Origin: Protopterus annectens
Lineage: Eukaryota; Chordata; Ceratodontiformes; Protopteridae
Reading direction: 5' to 3'
NCBI RefSeq assembly: GCF_019279795.1
Contig: NC_056750.1
Location: 699,152,894 to 699,216,893 of the forward strand
Length of the DNA stretch: 64,000 nt
Shown here: in pieces, positions 55,735 to 64,000 of the stretch
How positions within the stretch are numbered: the stretch's first letter is position 1
How the letters are laid out: every line of letters begins with the position of its first letter
Made by a program: the position numbers and the translations under genes
The notes under the pieces: model-generated
Database searches by the model: none
Seen by the model: only the letters and a program-made list of their open reading frames with translations
Told to the model about the DNA's origin: nothing

Positions 55735-56185
55735 AGAAGTTATGTACTCACCATAACGTTCCATGTGAGTTGTTCCATCTCGCCTTCATTCTTCACTGAT
55801 GGGATCAGCTCCGACACAGCTGACTAGCAAGCTCAAAGTTTTCCAGTAGCTTGAGACCCAACCCCTTAACCCACAATGCACTGCTGGAATTACCTCAGAT
55901 CTTGTTTGCTGCATACCATATAGAGATACCATAATTATTCTACCTAGGAATGAAGACGTATTGAGAAACCAGGATGAAGACAGCCTCCAGGTCAACTGCC
56001 AGCCAGAATGGGGAAGGAGGGAGGGATGTGAGAATGAAGGCAAGATGGAACAACTCACATGGAACGTCATGGTGAGTACATAACTTCTTTAAGTGAAGTT
56101 GTTCAATCTCGCCGTTCATTCTTCACTGATGGGTAGCGTCCCTAGCACCCTAATCTTGGGTGGCTCACGGAAGTACACTCTTCAG
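55735..56185 (-). mobile_element. DIRS fragment F1: left end and ICR only (family 3)
   Basis: Left terminal repeat from 55735 (GTTATG, 7 bp, CATAAC again) and an ICR at 56032-56132 complementary to it. Then comes TAGCGTCCCTAGCACC and the last recombinase codons, similar to copy A but diverged. It is cut at about 56185, where DIRS E begins. The junction in its ICR is AACTTC, 7 bp, GAAGTT (56082-56100). Confidence 0.82.
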
Positions 56186-56434
56186 AAAGTACAGTTGTGT
56201 ACACTTACCATAAATGTATATGTTCAAGTGTATTCACTGTTGCAGTCATTACATTTGGGTAATCTGCTGGCAGGTTGACCTCAGTCGGCCTGAATAACAC
56301 AGTCTTGGGTCCTGCATCGGTTGCTGTCTCTTCTTCCATGACGTCAGGTCGTCATGGGTATAAAACATGCAGCCGACGCCATTTTATTCAGTTTTTCTTG
56401 CCCCAGATGTCAGGTGACCCCCTAAATGTGGAGC

Positions 56435-56435
<1 letters not shown>

Positions 56436-56502
<67 letters not shown>
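56436..56502. repeat. A run followed by (AT)n microsatellite inside DIRS E
   Basis: About 16 A then over 25 AT units, between the left terminal repeat and the ICR of DIRS E. Confidence 0.95.
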
Positions 56503-56506
<4 letters not shown>

Positions 56507-56635
56507 AGTAAATATATATAAGTGCACTTTTAGAAACATAAACTTTACCTTCATCTAAAAGCAAATACACCACAAAGGCTTTTGTGTATAGTGAAGGAAA
56601 GAACAGGTATAGAAAAGGGTGGGTGGATAACCCAA

Positions 56636-56735
56636 ATTGCAACAGTGAATACACTCAAACATCTACATTTATGGTAAGTGTACACAACTTTACTATGTTC
56701 TTCGTGTTTCACTGTTGCAGTCATTACATTTGGGT
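56636..56735. repeat. ICR of DIRS E
   Basis: The first half complements the left end around 56189-56245. The second half should match the lost right end; its GCAGTCATTACATTTGGGTA also occurs at 56241. Confidence 0.8.
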
Positions 56736-56767
56736 AGAATCCCAACGCTATGGATGGGAGGATGGAG

Positions 56768-58567
56768 CTAAACAACATTAAGAGCAGCTATAAGGCCCTG
56801 CAGAACTGCAGTGGCAAAGCCTGGCCTGGATTTCGAGAAGAAAGGCAAATGATAATGTTTTGTGAAGGTATGAACAGAGCTCCAAATAGCAGCTTCTAGA
56901 ATGTCTTTGGTTGGAACCCCTCTGAGAAAAGCTGCTGAAGTAGATGCAGCCCTGGTGGAATGTGATCTGATCCCCTTGGGCACAGGTTTACCATGGTGCA
57001 AGTAGCAGAAATGAATGCAGTGGTTTATCCACTTAGAAATAGTCTGCTTTGATATAGCCTTCCCCTATGACCCTGCAGCAAATGCTACCAGTAGTTGCTC
57101 AGACTTTCTTAGAGATTTGGTCCTGTTTAAGTAGAATCTTAGTTGTCTGTGTACGTCCAATGAATGCAGAATCCGCTCCCCCCTGTTCTGTGGATTTGGG
57201 TAAAATGTTGGCAGGTGAATGGTCTGGTTAAGAGCCACACTGGATACCACCTTACGCATAAAAGAAGGATTGGTCCTGAGGGACACCCTGTCCGGGTAAA
57301 ATATAATAAAAGGCTCCACTGCCATGAGAGCCTGTAGTTCTGAAACCCTTCTTGCTGAAGTGACTGCCAAGAGAAAAGCTGTTTTCCAAGACAGAAAGTT
57401 TATATCCGCAGTAGCTGCTGGTTCAAAAGGAGGCAGGGTGAGTTTTTCCAGCACAAAATTGAGGTCCCATGCAGGAGTTGGTGATCTTCTGGGAGGCTTT
57501 AAATTTTTGGCCCCTCTAAGATACTGTTTAATCAGAGGATGAGAAAAGAGGGGAGGCTCTGTGTTGTAATGAGCCGAGATGGCAGAGGAATGGATTTTTA
57601 TTGAAGAAAAAGATAGGCCCTTGTCAAGCATCTCAGTCAAATATTGTAAAATCTGAGGAATATTGGGCTTTGCTGTGTCTGTTCCTTGTGCTTGGTTCCA
57701 AGTACAGAATCTCTTCCATTTCTCAGCATAAGATTTTTTAGTACTAGGCCTTCTGGCTTCCAAAATGACATCCATCACAGATTTACTGAGAGGTGGTGTT
57801 TGAATAATTAATTGATCAGCCATGCTGCAAGATTCAGAGTTTGGAGTTGAGTGTGCAGAATTTGATTGTTCTGCTGAGACAGTAGATGAGGTATTTGAGG
57901 CAAGTACCATGGAGGAAGTTGAGACATATTCCTTAGAAGTGGGTACCAGTGCTGGCGAGGACAGTCCGGAGCAACTAGGATCATTTTTGTTTTTTCCTGT
58001 CTGACTTTTAGTAAGACCTTGGGGAGTAGAGTCAGAGGGGGATAGGCATAGACTGATAGGTTTTTCCAGCTGAAGGATAGGGCATCCACTTTCCATGCTT
58101 TTTTGTGATGAGTTCTTGTGCAGAATTTGTCCGACTGATAATTTTGGGGTGAGGCAAATAGATCTATGTCTGGGCTCCCCCATTTCTGTGTTAACATGCT
58201 GAAGATTTGTGGATCCAGTTTCCATTTGTGCGGGTCCATACGATTTCTGCTTAGGTCGTCTGCCAGAGTATTTTGTTTTCCTGGCAGGAATTGAGCTTGA
58301 AGATATATTTGGTAAGTCAAGGCTGTGTTCCACAAGGCCATGGCTAGTCTGCAAAGGGGATAGGAATATGTACCCCCCTGCTTGTTTATGTACCACATAA
58401 CTGTGTTGCTGTCTGTCTTTATCAGTAGTTGTCCTGGATGAAGTAAGTTCTTGAAGGCTGTTAGAGCATTCTGAACAGCTAGCATCTCTTTCTGGTTGAC
58501 ATGTAGATGCATTTGGTTTGGGCTCCATTTGCCATGAAGGCATCTCCCCACCAGGTGAGCCCCCCAA
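56768..58567 (-). pseudogene. DIRS E tyrosine recombinase, one in-frame stop
   Basis: One frame interrupted by TAG at 57065 between LLVAFAAGS and the next block. Upstream: ARRVSEL with catalytic Arg. Downstream (56768-57001): RSHSTRAASTS with HxxR and HTFTKHYHLP with the likely nucleophile Tyr. Similar to copy D throughout. Confidence 0.87.
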
Positions 58568-59539
58568 GCATAGTCCGATGTGTCTGTAGTAGGGTTTGGG
58601 TGGCAGGGGGTAGAGTGAATGACAGTCCCTTGTTTTGGTGACATGTCTCAGCCCACCAAAAAAACTCCTGTTGTAGGCAGGGAATGAGAGGAATCATTGT
58701 TTCCAGACTGTGACAATGTTGACTCCATAAACTTTTTAGGTACCATTGAAGTTTCCTCATATGCAGTCTAGCATATGGAATTAGTAGAATGCAGGATGCC
58801 ATGAACCCCAAAGCCTGCAGAATTTGTCTTGCAGATAACTGGGTTTTTGTTGCCATTTGTTTGAAGTATGATGTCAGCTGCCTTTGTTTGTCTGGCGTGA
58901 GGTAAGCCATCTGGGCAGTTGTATTCAAGCCTGCACCCAGGAATGTAATTATTTGGGAGGGTACCAGTTGTGATTTCTTTTCATTTATGGTGTACCCTAG
59001 GCATGCTAGAAGCTTTTTTACAAACACCAGATGTTGAAGAAGAGTGTCTTTGTCCTCTGCTTGAATGAGACAGTCGTCCAGATAAGGATAAATTTGTATG
59101 CTTCTTTGTCTGCAGAACGCAATTACTGGTGCCAGGCACTTTGTAAAGACCCTGAGCGCAGTAGATAAGCCAAAGGGCAGTGCAGAGAATTGGTAATGCA
59201 AAAAAAACCTGCTCTGAAGCGGAGGTATCTTCTGCATGATTCCCTTATTGGGATATGCAGGTATGCCTCTTAAGTCTAGAGTCACTAACCAAGCATTCCT
59301 GCCTAGCATAGGCAGTAGCTGTTGTAAAGTCAGCATTTTGAATTTTGGAATGTCCAGGAACGTGTTGAGAATTGATAAGTCCAGTACTGGACGCCATGAT
59401 TTGTCTTTTCTGTGTACCATGAAAAGCATTGAATAAAAACCTTGTCCTTTTTCCTCCTCTGGTACCAGTTGAATAGCCCCCATATCCATGAAGGACATGA
59501 CTTGTTTCTGGGCCTCTGCCCACTGGTTTTCTGGCAGAT
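57808..59539 (-). pseudogene. DIRS E RT/RNase H/methyltransferase-like polyprotein, truncated
   Basis: 58479-59498 has FSALPFGLSTALRVFTKCLA and catalytic YLDDCLI. A frameshift near 58590 moves to 57808-58644, with TDTSDYAWGAH, KTDSNTVMWYINKQGGT, IDLFASPQN and CPRQHWYPLL. The N-terminus is cut by DIRS C. The overlap with the recombinase ORF is about 760 bp. Confidence 0.86.
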
Positions 59540-59856
59540 CTTTTAGTTATGTACTTACCATAACTTTAGATGTTTGGGATCCATCTCGCCTACATTCTGT
59601 ACTGATGGGTTCGGAGCCGAGCCTCGGCTCCGACTCGGCACGCTATACTATAGAGCGAAGTCTCTTATTGGCTGAGCTATTCTACATCCCAGGATGCACC
59701 ACCACAGCTTCCCCAGATCTTGTTTGTCCGCACACATGCACACACACATAGACTGTTGATATAATAATGCCAGGTGTTTCAAGATGAAACGGCTAAACTT
59801 GAACCGTCCGGTCTCTTCTGATCTCCAAGGCAGGGGGAAGGAGGGTGGGTTATTAG

Positions 59857-59956
59857 GAATGTAGGCGAGATGGATCCCAAACATCTAAAGTTATGGTAAG
59901 TACATAACTAAAAGATGTTATGTGATCCTATCTCGCCTACATTCTGTACTGATGGG
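59857..59956. repeat. ICR of DIRS C
   Basis: Same arrangement as copies A and B. The junction at 59902-59923 is again ACATAAC, TAAAAGAT spacer, GTTATGT (perfect arms). Confidence 0.87.
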
Positions 59957-59988
59957 ACAGCGTCCCTAGCACCTGATTCCTGGGTGGC

Positions 59989-61437
59989 TCACTGGAAAAC
60001 ACTCCTGAGAACTGTGGAACCGAAGGAAGCTCGCCCCCGAGATGCCACATCCAATTTGTAATGAGAAATAAATGTGTGAGGAGAGAACGAGGTAGCCGCA
60101 GCACAAATGTCACTAATGGCAAGCTTAGAATGAAAGGCTGTTGAAGTAGCCATAGCCCTTGTAGAATGAGCTTTCATTGAGTTTGTAAGTTCTTTATTAG
60201 AAAGGAAGTAAGTATGACTGATACAGTCCCTGATCCACTTGGCAATAGTGACCTTCGTGACGGCTTTGCCCAATTTATTGTCTGAAAAGGACACAAACAA
60301 CTGATCTGTTTTCCGTGTTTGGTGTGTCCTATCTAAATAGAAACGCAATTGCCTGTGAAGATCCAATGAGTGGAAGATGTATTCCACTCTGTCTGAGTAG
60401 TTTGGGAAGAAAACTGGAAGTTCCAATGACTGTTGAAGACAAAAACTAGAACAAACCTTGGGAACAAAGGGTGGATTAGGCCTGAGGGATACTCTATCCT
60501 TGTGAAAAACCAGGTACGGTGGTTTGACACATAGGGCTTGAAGTTCCGAAACTCTTCTGGCTGATGTAATTGCCACCAAAAAAGCAGTCTTCCAAGAAAG
60601 AAATTTCAAGTCACAAGTTGCTGCCGGTTCGAAGGGGGAAGAGGTCAAAGCACCTAACATGAAATTAAGATCCCACGGTGGAGCGGGATGAGAAATCGGA
60701 GGTCGTAGCAGCCCAGCACCTTTCATGAAGGCTTTACACAATTTATTGCCCATCAAAGGTGGGTCTATACTTTCATGAAAATTAGAAATAGCTGCCAATT
60801 GAACCTTGATGGTAGAGACTGAAGAACCTTGATTGAATAAAGAAGCTAAAAACTTCAAAACTTCTGGCACCGGGGCAGTAATGGGATCTAATCCCCGGAG
60901 TTGGGCCCAAATAGCGAATCTCTTCCATTTGCTGTTATACATTTTTTTAGTCGAAGTCTTGTGGGCCGAGGACAAGATATGTATGACTTCCGAGTCCAAA
61001 ACATGGTTCCTGACTATGGTCAGAAGTGGAGGAGCCAAGCTGTTAACCTCAACGAGTGAAGGGACTGATGAAGTTGACCCGACTGGTGGATCAAGAGGTC
61101 TGGAACCTGGTCCAGGAACCATGGACCGTCCAGTGCGTATTTCCAAAGAAAGGGCAGCCAGACTTGACGATGCCAGTATGGGGCAACTAAAATCATCTTG
61201 CTCTGCAAGTGAATCGCCTTCTGGATCACCCTGGGAAGAAGGGGAACTGGTGGAAAGGCGTACAGTAGGCTGGTGGGCCAAGCTTGGACTAGGGCGTCCT
61301 TCGGAAACTCCCCCGGAACTGGGGTGAGAGAGAAGAACTGTTGACATTTCGTGTTGAGAGGAGTTGCAAAGAGGTCGCAACAAGGAGTTCCCCATCTTCT
61401 GAAAATCTGAGTTGCCACTCTGTCGTTCAGAGACCAC
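59989..61437 (-). CDS. DIRS C tyrosine recombinase, open
   Basis: 482 codons, the same length as copy A and uninterrupted. Catalytic Arg in ITSARRVSEL, HxxR in HSTRAMATS, Tyr in HTFISHYKLD. It keeps the overlapping N-terminal extension (MVSERQSGNSDFQKMGNSLL). Coding potential survives although the element has lost its 5' half. Confidence 0.86.
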   Translation of the reverse strand: MVSERQSGNSDFQKMGNSLLRPLCNSSQHEMSTVLLSHPSSGGVSEGRPSPSLAHQPTVRLSTSSPSSQGDPEGDSLAEQDDFSCPILASSSLAALSLEIRTGRSMVPGPGSRPLDPPVGSTSSVPSLVEVNSLAPPLLTIVRNHVLDSEVIHILSSAHKTSTKKMYNSKWKRFAIWAQLRGLDPITAPVPEVLKFLASLFNQGSSVSTIKVQLAAISNFHESIDPPLMGNKLCKAFMKGAGLLRPPISHPAPPWDLNFMLGALTSSPFEPAATCDLKFLSWKTAFLVAITSARRVSELQALCVKPPYLVFHKDRVSLRPNPPFVPKVCSSFCLQQSLELPVFFPNYSDRVEYIFHSLDLHRQLRFYLDRTHQTRKTDQLFVSFSDNKLGKAVTKVTIAKWIRDCISHTYFLSNKELTNSMKAHSTRAMATSTAFHSKLAISDICAAATSFSPHTFISHYKLDVASRGRASFGSTVLRSVFQ

Positions 61438-62324
61438 TCATGCGGGGAGAGAATAGTTCTGCTCAGTCTGTCGGCTATCACATTGGATCTCCCCGGAATG
61501 TGTGTTGCTACCAAGAAATGGTTGGTTGCAATCGCCCAATCCCATACTTTCATGGCCTATCTGCAAAGGGGGTAGGACCTGGTCCCTCCCTGCTTGTTCA
61601 GGTACCAGACTACTGACATGTTGTCGGACTGAATGGCAATCATGCCCTGGGGGAGGTAACTGTGTAGTGCTTGTAGCGATAGAAGCACCGCCCTCATTTC
61701 CAGTATGTTGATGTGGAGGGAACTCTCGTCGGGGTGCCACTTGCCTTGGACTGACTTGCCCAGGTAATGTCCCCCCCACCCCATCTGGGAGGCGTCCATA
61801 GTCAAAGTGGCCACTGGAGGTGGAGGAACGAAGGGTCGCCCCTGATCCAGGTTGGAGGAAAGAAGCCACCAACGGAGGTCCTGTTTGCACGTCTCCGTGA
61901 TCAGAATGAGGTGACTGAGAGGGAGATCCTGATAAGACCACTGGACTGACAGGAGCCACTGGAGAATCCTCATATGCAATCTTGCTAAGGGAACTAGGAG
62001 AACGGTAGCCGACATGGAACCCAACAGTTGTAGGACCATCCTGGCTGGGGCTCGGCGTTTGAGGAGTAAGGCTCGAACTTGAGATTGTAATATTTCTATC
62101 CTCTCTGTAGGAAGATAGACCCACATTTGCTTTGAGTCTATCTCTACTCCGATAAACCGTATGCGCTGAGATGGCAGCAACACAGACTTTTCCCAATTGA
62201 AGGTGATTCCTAGGGAGTTGCCTAGAGATATAGTGGCTGCTAGGTTCTGTAAGAGTAGACGCCTGGAGGTGGCAGTTAGGAGCCAGTTGTCTAGGTATGG
62301 AAACACCTGGAATCCTAGACTTCT
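61020..62324 (-). pseudogene. DIRS C RT/RNase H/methyltransferase-like fragment
   Basis: In one frame except for a GAG-to-TAG stop at 61557 after SYPLCR. The RT palm motif reads YLDN instead of YLDD (62270 region), losing the second catalytic Asp. RNase H blocks (NILEMRAVLLSLQAL, NMSVVWYLNKQGGT) and CDLFATPLNTK follow. It ends at 61020. Confidence 0.86.
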
Positions 62325-62574
62325 CATATACCACGTATATGATATTAGGAAGGGAAATATCACTAATGTGTTGGCTAAACATTGTCAACAGCTTCCCCAA
62401 CACATGTTTAAATATAGAGTGATTCAAATGGTACATCAGAATAAAAGAGAAGGTGACTTAATAGGTACTCTTGAACTATATGAGTTAAGATGGATACTAA
62501 ATTTTAGAGCCCATGTAGAACCTGGTTTAAATTCAACACTTAGTATTCGACCGGCTCTATTAGGGAATGGGTGA
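62325..62574 (+). pseudogene. PLE GIY-YIG endonuclease C-terminus
   Basis: Reads DIRKGNITNVLAKHCQQ, then FKYRVIQMVHQ, GTLELYELRWILNF and VEPGLNSTL. The His in LAKH, the Glu in YELRWI and the Asn in GLN fit the later conserved positions of PLE GIY-YIG domains. Sequence before 62325 belongs to DIRS C, so RT and the GIY-YIG start are missing. Confidence 0.78.
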
Positions 62575-63172
62575 TTTTATTCATATCCGGTTATGTTTTT
62601 GCATTTAGGTTATTACATATTTAATGGTTTCGTAATATTAATTCATTGTGCTTTAGTCATTGTTGGATCTTTGTACATTATTTTATTCCACCATTCTTTT
62701 TTATTTTACATCATACATGAATATGAAATATATAATATGATAAATATATTATGTTACATTGTGTGTCCAACATGAAATTGGATATATTCATTATTGTCAT
62801 GTATCTAGATTCATTAGGACAATCAGCATACAGAAGTATTTTTTCTTTTTATAATTGTCCTTATTTAAATAAGTATACATATATATATGTTTTGGTTAAG
62901 TGTTCTGATATACTGAATATATTATGGAAATTAAATTAATATAGCTCTTAATAGGTTTATTTATGATTAAATTGATTAGTTATTTTTAGTTAATAGCTAT
63001 AACATATTACAGAAAGAGTTTTTCATGAAGCATATGACTTTTTAAAAACGCCGTGAGTATATGAGATGCTGTTTCCCTTTTAAAAATATTTCACTAGATT
63101 GTTTTAATTGATGCTCTTAATTGAGTAATTGATGGAAGATTTTGTATATAAGGGTAGGAGTTTTTATCTTTG
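62575..63172. other. PLE 3' region, non-coding
   Basis: Very AT-rich, with only short ORFs. Leads directly into the ribozyme-like fold. Confidence 0.55.
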
Positions 63173-63225
63173 ATTGTAACCTGATGAAGCGCACCGGGAT
63201 GGTGCGTGAAAGTGCTTGTTAAAAT
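63173..63225 (+). ncRNA. Hammerhead-ribozyme-like motif (type I, minimal stem III)
   Basis: Core CTGATGA at 63181-63187 and GAAA at 63208-63211. Stem II: GCGCACC (63189-63195) pairs with GGTGCGT (63201-63207) around a GGGAT loop. One extra A sits between core and stem. Stem III: A63211-G63212 pairs with C63215-T63216 around a 2-nt loop, putting the cleavage position at T63217. Stem I: ATTGTAAC (63173-63180) pairs with GTTAAAAT (63218-63225), 7 of 8 positions. Hammerheads with very short stem III are known in PLEs. The extra A and the U at the cleavage site may lower activity. Confidence 0.7.
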
Positions 63226-63313
63226 AAATTATCGATTTTACATCGTGGTGGTTCCTTGCAGTTTTTCCATTTCTTCTACTTATTCAGCATTTGACGTTGG
63301 AAGGAACCTTTGG

Positions 63314-64000
63314 ATGGTCATTTTTTGCTTGCTGCTGTTATTTCTATTATTTATCTGCTTTTTTGTCCAGCACACGATGGACTCACTCAACATAGAGCTG
63401 GATTATAATCCGGCAGGTACAAGCGGTACCGATGACTGGAACAATTTATTTCACCAACAGGATAATCCTCTACTTAATTTTGATATTAAAAACAATGCTT
63501 CGCATGTTGTAATGCAAGAAACTGAGAACCTACAGGATTTTTATGGGGCACTAAGAACTCTGGAAAATGATTTATACAAACTCCATCGGCTCATATGGCA
63601 GAGAAGGCACATGGATGCTTGCTTGCATTTCAAAGTGGTTCCGCGTGGCATGCGAGTTTTGTGCATGCCAAGCTATGGGGACAGCCATCCGGAACTATTG
63701 CGAAGGTGGCAGCAGCTGAACATTGAATTTGGAGCCAGGTATATCAATTTATTAATAGAGTATTTTTCCCCCATAGAAGCGGATTTGATTGCTAAAGTGG
63801 AGAGTGAGCACAAAAGTTTAACAACTAACTATAAAAGTGAACTTTGTGTTTCTAAACTTAATCACATGCTTAGGCAGCTCACACAATACAGTATTAGACT
63901 TGAACAAATTAAGCTTAAGAAGCTGAAGCGGGATTGTCAGGATTTCGAAATGGGCCGTATTTTTGTATGGACGAGGGCCAATGGAAATGAATCTGAACCT
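63314..64000 (+). CDS. PLE ORF, N-terminal part (continues past the window)
   Basis: Open from 63188 after the TGA in the ribozyme core, with Met codons at 63314 and 63377. The first gives a hydrophobic leader (MVIFCLLLLFLLFICFFV) of signal-anchor type. The second starts MDSLNIELDYNPAG. Later blocks KLKKLKRDCQDFEMGRIFVW resemble the region before the RT of PLE proteins. The residues are charged and helix-rich from about residue 150. No RT core is reached. Which Met is used cannot be decided here. Confidence 0.65.
   Translation, partial: MVIFCLLLLFLLFICFFVQHTMDSLNIELDYNPAGTSGTDDWNNLFHQQDNPLLNFDIKNNASHVVMQETENLQDFYGALRTLENDLYKLHRLIWQRRHMDACLHFKVVPRGMRVLCMPSYGDSHPELLRRWQQLNIEFGARYINLLIEYFSPIEADLIAKVESEHKSLTTNYKSELCVSKLNHMLRQLTQYSIRLEQIKLKKLKRDCQDFEMGRIFVWTRANGNESEP

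Larger units (their letters stand above)
56186..59539 (-). mobile_element. DIRS copy E, left half (family 2)
   Basis: The left terminus starts near 56186 inside F1. ICR at 56636-56735. Then recombinase and RT/RNase H. It stops at 59539 in the polyprotein (LPENQ), where DIRS C starts. Gag and right terminus are absent. Related to copy D but clearly diverged. Confidence 0.87.
59540..62324 (-). mobile_element. DIRS copy C, left half (family 1)
   Basis: Left terminus at 59540 inside DIRS E, ICR 59857-59956, then recombinase and RT/RNase H up to about 62324. There it breaks off in the RT just before YLDx, and PLE sequence starts. Gag and right terminus are absent. Confidence 0.88.
62325..64000 (+). 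mobile_element. Penelope-like element junction, head-to-tail arrangement
   Basis: The end of a PLE endonuclease ORF (to 62574) is followed by about 600 bp of AT-rich 3' sequence and a hammerhead-ribozyme-like fold (63173-63225). A new ORF then starts downstream and runs off the window. PLEs commonly occur as tandem copies with a shared ribozyme-bearing repeat (pseudo-LTR), and this order fits that model. Confidence 0.75.

Noticed and set aside
56388-56654. Minus ORF with a long Ile/Tyr repeat
   Set aside because: Translation of the (AT)n microsatellite.
59245-59523. Separate 92-codon minus ORF
   Set aside because: Alternative frame of the DIRS E reverse transcriptase region.
1-64000. CRISPR array, bacterial operon or phage origin
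   Set aside because: No regularly spaced identical repeats. Tyrosine recombinases here belong to DIRS elements with eukaryotic RT partners, and the background is vertebrate-like LINE/SINE sequence.

Overview
This window reads as repeat-dense nuclear DNA from a non-mammalian vertebrate with a large genome. A lungfish, salamander, coelacanth or basal ray-finned fish would all fit, and I cannot choose between them from sequence alone. The background is AT-rich and shows no operons or ribosome binding sites. Almost every real coding stretch belongs to a retroelement: DIRS-type tyrosine-recombinase elements, CR1-, L2- and RTE-clade LINEs, Penelope-like elements (PLEs) and tRNA-derived SINEs. No host gene could be identified with confidence. 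One unexplained 155-codon ORF (31690-32157, minus) is kept as a candidate.

Layout. 1-1520: no gene. 1521-7680: DIRS copy A, complete and only lightly damaged, minus strand. 7900-9215: 5'-truncated RTE LINE, minus. 9216-12947: no gene. 12948-13081: SINE. About 13441-21058: plus-strand CR1 copy (CR1-1), split by an L2 insertion with a foldback 5' end (14639-15640) and by a nearly complete opposite-strand CR1 (CR1-2, 16262-19848). 21075-26440: CR1 and SINE scraps and a roughly 1-kb repeat present twice. 26540-27880: decayed PLE. 28055-30740: 5'-truncated L2, minus. 30741-33605: mostly nothing, apart from the 155-codon ORF and a 177-bp insertion. 33612-35525: SINE, then an RTE copy with an internal deletion. 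35526-38984: little.

38985-54500 resolves into one plus-strand CR1 copy (CR1-3) that received a SINE (39754-40100), a family-2 DIRS (copy D, 40579-46159) and a family-1 DIRS (copy B, 46282-52584). The two DIRS lie only about 121 bp of CR1 apart, and the CR1 protein can be read across both empty sites. 55735-62324 is a chain of DIRS fragments (F1, E, C). Each has an intact left terminus placed inside the preceding one. 62325-64000 is a PLE junction: the end of a GIY-YIG endonuclease domain, a hammerhead-ribozyme-like fold, then the start of a new ORF running off the window.

DIRS elements encode, in order on their coding strand, a Gag-like protein with an N-terminal Cys/His cluster, an RT/RNase H/methyltransferase-like polyprotein, and a tyrosine recombinase whose ORF overlaps the polyprotein by about 420-760 bp. 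Inverted terminal repeats plus a 100-bp internal complementary region (ICR), which carries the complement of both outer ends side by side, match the known DIRS circular-intermediate model. At that junction I see a 7-bp inverted repeat flanking an 8-bp spacer, which looks like a tyrosine-recombinase crossover site. CR1, L2 and RTE elements use endonuclease plus RT. The SINEs share 3' tails with CR1 and are probably mobilised by it.
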